Source: Solirubrobacterales bacterium
GTDB lineage: Bacteria > Actinomycetota > Thermoleophilia > Solirubrobacterales > Solirubrobacteraceae
Length of the DNA stretch: 5,868 nt
Direction: 5' to 3'
Assembly (NCBI GenBank): GCA_027314825.1
Contig: DAHVAB010000171.1
Span: forward strand, 1 to 5,868
Within the stretch, counting starts at the first letter, position 1. The number at the start of each line of letters is the position of its first letter. Made by a program: the position numbers and the translations under genes. The notes below the pieces were generated by a model. That model saw nothing but the letters and a program-made list of their open reading frames with translations, did not search any database and was not told the origin of the DNA. Shown here in pieces: positions 1 to 5,446 of the stretch.

Positions 1-141
1 TCGCCGACGCTGCGCATGCACCCTGCGGGCGCTGGGGGACCGTGCCTGCGGTCGCCGACGCTGCGCATGCACCCTGCGGGCGCTGGGGGACCGTGCCTGC
101 GCCCGCCGACGCTGCGCGTGCACCCTGCGGGCGCGGGGGCC
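1..141. repeat. 51-bp tandem repeat, about 2.8 copies, cut by the left edge
   Basis: Copy 1 is 1-51 and copy 2 is 52-102; they differ only at the last base (g versus c). Copy 3 starts at 103, has t-to-c and a-to-g changes in its first half, and after about 137 loses a base and drifts into unrelated GC-rich sequence. Because 51 is a multiple of three, reading frames stay open through the array: on the + strand it reads as a 17-residue repeat starting MHPAGAGGPCLR. This is an arithmetic consequence and not evidence of a gene, since no ribosome site or recognisable protein accompanies it. The copies abut with no unique spacers, so it is not a CRISPR array. The array may extend further left. Role unknown. 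Confidence 0.9.
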
Positions 142-459
142 CGCGCCGGTGGCCGCCCGTGCGGCGCGCCGCAGAGAGCGCGACGCTCCCCCGGGGCGAC
201 GGCGAGAAACACGAATAGCATGCAATAAAGCTTGTGACCCGAGGCCGTATGGGCATAACGGATCATAAAGCACGGTTAACCAAGCGTTAGAGCATTCGAC
301 TCATGCTGGGGCAGCCGCAGCGACGGCGCCCGGGCGCCGGCCGGCCGAGGCGTGCAGCCTGAATGCCGGTGCTATCGTCCGCGGACGATGAGCGGGCGAT
401 CACTGCGTGAGCGGTGCAGGCCGGCACCGGGGGGCGGCTTCAGCTCCGAGCTGAGCGGT
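142..459. other. non-coding region upstream of the exported-protein gene
   Basis: No convincing gene is seen here. Positions ~205-300 are clearly richer in A+T than the surroundings, as expected of a promoter region. A weak sigma70-like pair on the + strand is TTGTGA at 232-237 and CATAAC at 254-259 (16-bp spacer). Palindromes are GGTTAACC at 274-281, an AGCAT/ATGCT hairpin at 291-307 (7-base loop), a 14-bp GC palindrome at 325-338, and the 16-bp palindrome listed separately. The frame of the downstream gene is open back to a GTG at 352 and has an ATG at 388, so part of this stretch could be coding if an upstream start is used. Confidence 0.5.
374..389. promoter_or_regulatory. perfect 16-bp palindrome, possible operator
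   Basis: ATCGTCCGCGGACGAT is identical to its reverse complement over all 16 bases. It lies about 70 bp upstream of the preferred GTG start (460) of the exported-protein gene, and its last bases overlap an alternative in-frame ATG at 388. Uninterrupted two-fold symmetry of this length is typical of sites for dimeric regulators. However, a GC-rich window of this size can contain such a palindrome by chance, and no second copy was noticed elsewhere in the window. Confidence 0.3.
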
Positions 460-1398
460 GTGCCGCGACGCGCGCGGCGGCGGCGCTCGCGCTCCGCATG
501 TGGCGGGCGCCGGTTCGGGCGCGGCGCTGCGCTCGCCGTCGCGAACACGTGCGTGGTGCTCGTGGTCGCGTTCGCCCTCGCCACGCCCGCGGGCGCTCAT
601 CCTCACTCGCGCCACCGCGGCCATGCCAGCTCGCACCGGCATCATGGCCGCGCGGGACGGCCGCCGATCAGAGTGGGGGGCGGACGCTCGTTCGTTCCGG
701 CGCTCGGCGACTGGAGCGGCAGCGAGAACGGATACCCGGTGAGCTTCCAACTGCTCTACAAGCCCCGCCTCGGGCATCACTACGACAGCTCGCCTTACTT
801 CTTCACGGACGTGGCGGTGCTCGAGCCCGAAGTCGACACCCACGCGCCCGGTTGCCCGATGGTCGGCGCCTCGGCCGGATTCTTCGACGAAGGCATCGAT
901 GAGCCGCTCCGGGCAGGTGGGACGCTCACGCTCACAAACGGAGCCGACGTGCGCCTGCGGATCACCGGCCCGCACACCGCGGTCGTCTCGCTCGCGGACG
1001 TCTACCCCAAGAGCTCTGGTGTGCCCGCCGCCTGCAACAGGAGGCTCTCGGGAGCTGTGCGCGCCGACAAGCGCAGGAAGGTGACCGACGGCACCTGGAG
1101 CCTTCAAGGCTCCTCTGCCGGCGCGGGCGCCGGCAGCACCTTCACGGTCCGAGCCGGCGGGCGCGTGGCCAGCGGCGTCGAGTTCCCGACCTTGCCATCC
1201 ACCTGCGGCAACTCCTCGATCGGCAGCCTCGTGCTGTACATCGAGCCGGACGGCAAGGCTACGCTGAGCAAAGCCGGGGCGTACTCGATCGCCCTCGATT
1301 TCACCGGACCGGGCAGCGCCAGCGGGCAGATGAGCTTCGGCACCGGCGCGGAATGCGCCCTCGGGGTGAACGCGACCCTGACCAAGCGCCGGGGATAG
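460..1398 (+). CDS. exported protein with His-rich linker and two similar beta-rich domains, function unknown
   Basis: No family can be named. From GTG 460 the product is 312 residues. Residues 1-46 look like a signal peptide: an arginine-rich start with a twin arginine (GGRRFGRG), a hydrophobic core AALAVANTCVVLVVAFALA, and an AGA|HP-type cleavage site. The long basic start makes Tat export possible, although the canonical Tat motif is not matched. The mature end is histidine-rich (HPHSRHRGHASSHRHHGR, 7 His in 18). Two domains follow, each opening with a G-[DT]-W-S motif (about residues 83 and 211) and each holding two cysteines (132/192 and 249/299), so one disulfide per domain is plausible. 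The pattern resembles small secreted beta-sandwich modules common in actinobacteria. There are no membrane segments after the signal. Start choice is uncertain: GTG 352 and ATG 388 are in frame but would give very long pre-signal extensions; 460 has only a weak purine-rich stretch upstream. Confidence 0.7.
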   Translation: MPRRARRRRSRSACGGRRFGRGAALAVANTCVVLVVAFALATPAGAHPHSRHRGHASSHRHHGRAGRPPIRVGGGRSFVPALGDWSGSENGYPVSFQLLYKPRLGHHYDSSPYFFTDVAVLEPEVDTHAPGCPMVGASAGFFDEGIDEPLRAGGTLTLTNGADVRLRITGPHTAVVSLADVYPKSSGVPAACNRRLSGAVRADKRRKVTDGTWSLQGSSAGAGAGSTFTVRAGGRVASGVEFPTLPSTCGNSSIGSLVLYIEPDGKATLSKAGAYSIALDFTGPGSASGQMSFGTGAECALGVNATLTKRRG

Positions 1399-1759
1399 AT
1401 CCGGCCGCTCGCCGGCTGCGACGCGCGGTTCAGTGACGATCTCGCGTCGAAGGCGGACGGCGCGGTCGTACCGATGCTTGCGTCGCCCCACGCCGTAGCG
1501 CTCACGCTCGTGCAGGGGGAGCTTCGAGGCGCAACCGCGCAAGCGGCTCGCTGCCGCGGGGAGTCCGCGCCGGCGGGGAGATCGACGGCGCGCGCGATGC
1601 TGCATTGTGGGGGAGCTTGTTATATAACGCTTTAAGCTAATATACGGCAGTAACGCTTGATAGCTAAGGCGCAACCTCTAGTATGGTGGCGAGATATGAG
1701 GCATGGTATAGAGAGCGTAATAGACCCGTTCCATTGTCAAGCTCTAGAAAGTAGGCTTC
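1399..1759. other. intergenic region, GC-rich then AT-rich
   Basis: No gene is supported here. Just after the stop codon at 1396-1398 a short hairpin (CCGGC 1401-1405 / GCCGG 1411-1415, 5-base loop) could slow polymerase, but no T-run follows, so a terminator call is weak. Positions ~1416-1609 are GC-rich with nothing recognisable. From ~1610 to 1759 composition changes sharply: 1621-1680 is only 40% G+C by count. This part includes the palindrome GTTATATAAC at 1619-1628 and a candidate promoter for the regulator remnant that follows. The AT-rich block is probably the surviving 5' regulatory region of that regulator gene. Confidence 0.6.
1657..1684 (+). promoter_or_regulatory. candidate sigma70-type promoter of the truncated XRE regulator gene
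   Basis: TTGATA at 1657-1662 matches the -35 consensus at 5 of 6 bases. TAGTAT at 1679-1684 matches the -10 consensus at 4 of 6, including the conserved TA and final T, with a 16-bp spacer. It sits in an AT-rich patch about 75 bp before the ATG at 1760. If active, it would now transcribe a truncated gene and could read on toward fbiC, since no terminator is visible in between. Confidence 0.35.
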
Positions 1760-1876
1760 ATGCGGATCGATGAGCTGAGCACGGATGACGCGGTGCTCGC
1801 CGAGCTCGGCGAAAGGTTGGCCCGAGCCCGCTTGGAGCGCGACATCACCCAGAAGCAGCTCGCCGATGCGGCCGGC
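1760..1876 (+). pseudogene. XRE-family HTH regulator, 5' remnant only
   Basis: The first 39 codons, from MRIDELSTDDAVLAELGERL to QKQLADAAG, read as the start of a small XRE-type helix-turn-helix DNA-binding protein. The family normally continues with a recognition helix of the VSKRTVERLEAG kind. Here the frame instead changes after LADAAG (codon ending 1876) into residues that are antisense to an acetyl-CoA synthetase-like gene. The recognition helix and everything after it are missing, so the remnant cannot bind DNA in the family's usual way. The ATG and a candidate promoter (1657-1684) are intact; a GAAAG at 1747-1751 is the only ribosome-site-like sequence. The chimeric frame stays open to a TAG at 2279-2281, so a 173-residue hybrid could be made, but nothing suggests it is functional. 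Confidence 0.75.
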
Positions 1877-1880
1877 GAGC
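1856..1880. other. deletion junction between two convergent gene remnants
   Basis: The + strand matches the XRE family up to LADAAG (ending 1876), while the minus strand matches acetyl-CoA synthetase down to RIGEL (ending ~1856). The 18 bases 1859-1876 therefore suit both families, so the breakpoint lies in or beside them; short shared sequence at the two parental sites would explain the overlap. The codon giving G where the ligase family normally has P in RIPEL (1862-1864) hints that the break is near there. Confidence 0.6.
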
Positions 1881-2224
1881 ACGAAGACGCGCTCGCCGCG
1901 GCCGACGCCGAGGCCGGCGAGCACGTTCGCGAAGCGGTCGCTCTGGCGGCGCAGCTCGGCGTAGGTCAGCTCGCGGGCCTGCCCGTCACGGGCGATGAGG
2001 CGCAGGGCGGGCGTGTCGGCGAGCGGCCCGGAGGCGTGACGGTCGACTGCCTCGTGAGCGATGTTGAGGGCCCCGCCCGGCAGCCAGTCGAGCTCCTCGG
2101 CGGCCCGATCCCAGGAGAAGGCGGCACGCGCCCGGGAGTAGTCGGGCATGTTCGGCGGCGCGGCATGGTCGCTGCGGGCAACCGGCATCTCCGCAAGCGT
2201 TTCGCGCGGGCGCCGTCGCCGCAT
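1859..2224 (-). pseudogene. acetyl-CoA synthetase-like (AMP-forming) ligase, N-terminal remnant
   Basis: On the minus strand the frame reads MPDYSRARAAFSWDRAAEEL, then GGALNIAHEAVDRHA, LTYAELRRQSDRFANVLAGL and GRGERVFVLAGRIGEL. This is the usual N-terminal wording of acetate-CoA ligases of the ANL (AMP-forming) superfamily, which make acetyl-CoA from acetate, ATP and CoA. After RIGEL (about 1856-1870) family wording stops and the frame continues only as antisense of the XRE remnant, ending at a stop at 1664-1666. The full enzyme is about 600 residues, so more than four-fifths is gone, including the phosphate-binding loop, adenylate site and C-terminal lid; it must be inactive. The start is uncertain: ATG at 2149 begins at MPDY, while ATGs at 2191 and 2224 add up to 25 residues. 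Confidence 0.75.
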
Positions 2225-2278
2225 CCGTCGAGCGCCGGGCGGCCGCGGTGGAGAACTACGGATCGCGATGGTCCGCTC

Positions 2279-2292
2279 TAGACTCAGGGGCG
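2279..2292 (+). promoter_or_regulatory. possible -10 element or short-spaced SD before fbiC
   Basis: TAGACT at 2279-2284 fits the actinobacterial -10 pattern TAnnnT and ends 8 bases before the ATG at 2293, which would put the transcript start at or next to the start codon (a leaderless message). No convincing -35 is seen 16-18 bp upstream. The alternative reading is that AGGGG at 2286-2290 is a ribosome site, but its 2-base distance from the ATG is unusually short. Confidence 0.25.
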
Positions 2293-4557
2293 ATGCGGCG
2301 CCGGGTGACCTTTTCGCGCAACTTGACGCTGTCGCTCTCGCGGACCTGCCAGTGCTATTGCAAGTACTGCGCGTTTGCCACGCACAAGGCCCATCTGTAT
2401 GAGCCCGAGCAGGTGATTGAGATCCTGGACGGCGCGGCGCGGCGCCGGGTCAAGGAGCTGCTCGTGCTGACCGGCGAGCGCCCGGAGGTCAACCCGGAGG
2501 TGGCGCGGCGGCTGGCGGCGCTCGGGCACTCCGACTTCACCTCCTATGTGGTCTGGGTCTGCGAGCGCTCGCTGGAGCGGGGGATCCTGCCGCACACCAA
2601 CCTCGGGGTGCTGGATCGCGACGACCTGGCCCGGCTGCGGCAGGTCACCGCCTCGCAGGGGCTGATGCTGGAGTCGGTCTCGGAGCGGCTGATGGAGACG
2701 GTGCATGCGGGATCGCCGACCAAGCATCCGGCCCGGCGGATGGAGACGATCGCGGCGGCCGGGGAGCTGCGGATACCGTTCACCTCGGGGATCCTGGTGG
2801 GTATCGGGGAGACCGAGCTGGAGCGGATCGAATCGCTGGAGGCGCTGGCGCGGCTGCATGGCGAGCACGGCCACATCCAGGAGGTGATCTTGCAGAACTT
2901 CGTGCCGCACGAGCGGTATTACGGGCGCGAGCCGGCGCAGATAGCGGAGCGGGCCGCTGCCGAGTACTGGCGTACCGGGCTCGATCCGGGTGCGAGCGCG
3001 CCCGCCCGCCCGCAGCTCCCGCTGCCCGAGTGGGCGAAGGAAGGGGCCGGTCCGGTCACGATCGAGGACATGAAGCGGCTGATCGCCGAGTGCCGGCGGC
3101 TGATGCCGGACGTGGGGATACAGGTGCCGCCGAACCTGGCCGACTGGTGGCCGGAGCTGGTTGCGGCGGGCGCCACCGATCTCGGCGGGCTGTCGGCCAA
3201 CGGCGATCACATCTCCCCGGAGCACCCCTTCCCCTCGCCCCACCAGGTGCGAAAGCGCCTGCAGGCCGATGGGTATGCGCTGACCGAGCGGCTCTGCGTC
3301 TACGGGTCGTATATAGACCCCGAATGGGTCGAGCAGGGCGTGATGGACGTGATCAAGTCCTGCTATTGGAGCTTCATCCCCCGGCGGGGCTCCGCCCGCG
3401 CCGATCCTCAGCGGCCGATCCGCCCCGATCTGGTCGGCGGCGCGATCGAGAAGGGCCGTGACGGGGTTGCGCTCGGCGCGCAGGAGCTGACCGCCCTGTT
3501 CGCGGAGGGCAGGCCCGAGGCGATCGAGGCGATCAGGGTGGCTGCCGACGAGCTGCGAGCGGAGATGGCGGGCGAGACGGTCACCTTTGTGGTGAATAGG
3601 AACATAAACGTCTCCAATGTCTGTACTGTCGGCTGCGCCTTCTGCGGCTTCGGGCAGGGCCGCCGCTCGCCGGACGCCTACGAGCACGATCGCGACGAGT
3701 TCGCGCGGCGGGTGCGCGAGGCGGTCGAATATGGGGCCAGCGAGCTGTGCATCCAGTCGGGAATTCACCCCGCCTGGGGGCTTGAGGACTACGAGCGCTG
3801 GCTGCGGTTCGCCAAGTCGGTCGCGCCGCAGTTGCACCTGCACGCCTACAGCCCGATGGAGATCGCCCACATGTGCGATATCTCCGGCCTGCCGCCGGCC
3901 GAGGTGTTCGAGCGGCTGCGCGAGGCCGGACTCGGCTCCACGCCGGGGACCGCTGCCGAGGTCCTGCACGACGGCGTGCGCGAGCGGATCAGCCCGAACA
4001 AGCTGCCGGTTGCCAGGTGGGTGGAGATCATCGAGGCCTCCCACCGCGCCGGCCTGCGCTCGACCGCGACGGTCATGTTCGGGCATATCGAGGAGCCGTG
4101 GGAGCTGGCCGAGCACATGCGGGTGGTGCGCGAGCTGCAGCAGCGAACCGGCGGGATCACCGAGTTCGTGCCGCTGTCGTTCATTCCGTTTCAGACACTG
4201 CTGGGCCGCACGCATGGGATCGAGGAGATCTCCCGCGAGGAGAGCCTCAAGCACACCGCCGTGTTTCGCCTCGCCCTCGGGCGCACGGTGCCGAGCGTCC
4301 AGGCCTCCTGGGTGAAGATGGGCCTCGATGCGGCGAGCGAGTCGCTGCGCTGGGGGGTCAACGACCTGGGGGGCACGCTGATGGAGGAGTCGATCAGCCG
4401 CCTTGCCGGCTCGCAGCACGGCACCCGCCTGGAGCCCGAGCAGCTCGTGGCCGCAGCGCATGCCGCCGGCCGGCCGGCGGCCGAGCGAAGCACGCTGTAC
4501 GAGGTCAGGCGCCGCTACGAGCTGCCCGCGGCTGCCGCTGTCTCCGCGGCGGCCTGA
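2293..4557 (+). CDS. fbiC: FO synthase, fused CofG-CofH (FbiC)
   Basis: Makes FO (7,8-didemethyl-8-hydroxy-5-deazariboflavin), the chromophore of coenzyme F420, from tyrosine and 5-amino-6-ribitylamino-uracil using two radical S-adenosylmethionine centres; cytoplasmic. From ATG 2293 the product is 754 residues. The N-terminal CofG half (~1-350) has its CX3CX2C iron-sulfur motif at C19/C23/C26 (CQCYCKYC), then LMLESVSERL, GILVGIGETELERIESL, VPPNLADWW (278 on) and LGGLSANGDHISPEHPFP (297 on). The CofH half (~391-754) has C444/C448/C451 (CTVGCAFC), HAYSPMEIAHMCDISGLP (517 on), ISPNKLPVARWVEI, FVPLSFIPFQTLLGRTHGIE and a conserved end through GGTLMEESISRLAGSQHG. Both cluster motifs are intact. Length is somewhat below that of mycobacterial FbiC, with a short N-terminus. 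A GTG at 2248 is in frame, but the 15 extra residues lack family wording. It converges on cofE, 22 bp away. Confidence 0.96.
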   Translation: MRRRVTFSRNLTLSLSRTCQCYCKYCAFATHKAHLYEPEQVIEILDGAARRRVKELLVLTGERPEVNPEVARRLAALGHSDFTSYVVWVCERSLERGILPHTNLGVLDRDDLARLRQVTASQGLMLESVSERLMETVHAGSPTKHPARRMETIAAAGELRIPFTSGILVGIGETELERIESLEALARLHGEHGHIQEVILQNFVPHERYYGREPAQIAERAAAEYWRTGLDPGASAPARPQLPLPEWAKEGAGPVTIEDMKRLIAECRRLMPDVGIQVPPNLADWWPELVAAGATDLGGLSANGDHISPEHPFPSPHQVRKRLQADGYALTERLCVYGSYIDPEWVEQGVMDVIKSCYWSFIPRRGSARADPQRPIRPDLVGGAIEKGRDGVALGAQELTALFAEGRPEAIEAIRVAADELRAEMAGETVTFVVNRNINVSNVCTVGCAFCGFGQGRRSPDAYEHDRDEFARRVREAVEYGASELCIQSGIHPAWGLEDYERWLRFAKSVAPQLHLHAYSPMEIAHMCDISGLPPAEVFERLREAGLGSTPGTAAEVLHDGVRERISPNKLPVARWVEIIEASHRAGLRSTATVMFGHIEEPWELAEHMRVVRELQQRTGGITEFVPLSFIPFQTLLGRTHGIEEISREESLKHTAVFRLALGRTVPSVQASWVKMGLDAASESLRWGVNDLGGTLMEESISRLAGSQHGTRLEPEQLVAAAHAAGRPAAERSTLYEVRRRYELPAAAAVSAAA

Positions 4558-4579
4558 GCGCTCGCCCGCCGCGCGTCTC
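4558..4579. other. 22-bp gap between convergent fbiC and cofE
   Basis: The stop codons of fbiC (4555-4557, +) and cofE (4580-4582, -) are separated by 22 GC-rich bases. No hairpin with a T-run is seen for either direction, so transcripts from the two sides may overlap at their ends or depend on Rho. Confidence 0.7.
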
Positions 4580-5446
4580 TCAACGGAACAGATCCTCCTC
4601 GAGGGGCCGGATCAGCGCGGCCGCTCCCGGCCCGTCCTCGGCGGTGATGAGCCGGCCGAGCCCCTCCACGATCGCCACCGGCTCGCCGGAGTCCTTGCCG
4701 CGCGCCAGATCGGCGGCGGCGGCGATCGCGTCGGCGGCGGCCAGCCAGGTCGCGGAGAGGGGGCGTCCGTGCGCGTCGGTGCGCCCGCGCCAGTCATCGA
4801 GCGGCGCCACACCGGCGCAGCCGAGCGCGATGTCGCACTGCCCGTGGCGCCAGGCGCGCCCGAAGCTGTCGGTGACGATCACGCCCGGGGCGGCGCCCGT
4901 CAGCACGCGCAGGCGGGCGCGGATGCGCCGGGCTGAGCGGTCGGGGTCCAGGGGCAGGAGCGCGGCCCAGCCGTCGGCCACGTTCGACAGGTCGACGCCG
5001 GCGTTGGCGCAGACGAAGCCGTGGCGGGTGCGGCAGATCAGGACGCCGTGCTCGGCGCGGAGGATCTCGGCGGACTGGTCGAGAATGATCTGCACGACGC
5101 GCGGGTCCTTGCGGGTGCCGGAGCGCCCGCCGTCTGCCTGCTCGGCGAGCGCGATCGCCCGCGCGCTCGGCGTGAGAGTCGAGAGCGCGACGACGGCGCC
5201 CTCCACCTTGGAGACGGCCTTCTGCGCGATCACGACGATCTGGTCGCCTGTGATGGAGGTAGCGCCTTCGGCGCGCGGCGTGCGTGTGGCGTGGTTTGAC
5301 GGCTGGCCTGCCGCGCCCTGTGTCGACTCGACGCGCCCCGCGCGGGGGTGCTCGCGCTGCAGCGCGGCGAGGATCTCGGCCGCCAGGTCGTCTCCGGCGC
5401 GGAGCTCCGGCAGCCCGCTCAGGCTGCGGAGGGTGAGGCTTCCCAC
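4580..5446 (-). CDS. cofE: coenzyme F420-0:L-glutamate ligase (CofE, FbiB N-domain type)
   Basis: Uses GTP to add L-glutamate residues to F420-0, giving polyglutamylated F420; cytoplasmic. From GTG 5446 (minus strand) the product is 288 residues. Family landmarks in order: LRSLSGLPELRAGDDLA (6-22), DQIVVIAQKAVSKVEG (68-83), KDPRVVQIILDQSAEIL (113-129), TRHGFVCANAGVDLSNV (140-156), LLPLDPDRSARRIR (163-176), VTDSFGRAWRHGQCDIALG (191-209), GRTDAHGRPL (221-230) and the end LIRPLEEDLFR. The frame stays open further upstream, but that part is antisense-like and lies inside cofC. Two oddities: a low-complexity stretch of about 30 residues (about 34-64) not expected in CofE, and no C-terminal nitroreductase-like domain as in mycobacterial FbiB. 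Its start lies 28 bp inside cofC, which suggests co-translation. Confidence 0.93.
   Translation of the reverse strand: MGSLTLRSLSGLPELRAGDDLAAEILAALQREHPRAGRVESTQGAAGQPSNHATRTPRAEGATSITGDQIVVIAQKAVSKVEGAVVALSTLTPSARAIALAEQADGGRSGTRKDPRVVQIILDQSAEILRAEHGVLICRTRHGFVCANAGVDLSNVADGWAALLPLDPDRSARRIRARLRVLTGAAPGVIVTDSFGRAWRHGQCDIALGCAGVAPLDDWRGRTDAHGRPLSATWLAAADAIAAAADLARGKDSGEPVAIVEGLGRLITAEDGPGAAALIRPLEEDLFR

Noticed and set aside
1..141. CRISPR array or coding repeat at the left edge
   Set aside because: Copies abut without unique spacers and the unit is 51 bp, so not CRISPR. The open + frame 16-228 follows from a repeat length divisible by three; it has no ribosome site and no family resemblance.
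1401..1415. Intrinsic terminator after the exported-protein gene
   Set aside because: The stem is only 5 bp and no T-run follows; mentioned in the intergenic entry but not called.
400..1674. Long minus-strand open frame opposite the exported-protein gene (424 codons)
   Set aside because: Its translation is arginine-rich antisense wording with no family pattern, while the + strand shows a signal peptide, paired cysteines and a duplicated domain.
1664..2224. A single intact small gene of 186 codons on the minus strand
   Set aside because: Only the N-terminal part has ligase wording; from about 1856 downward the translation is antisense to the XRE remnant, so the frame is a chimera and not a real short protein.
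2284..4461. Long minus-strand open frame opposite fbiC (725 codons)
   Set aside because: It is antisense to a clearly conserved FbiC with both radical-SAM motifs; long shadow frames are expected at this G+C content.
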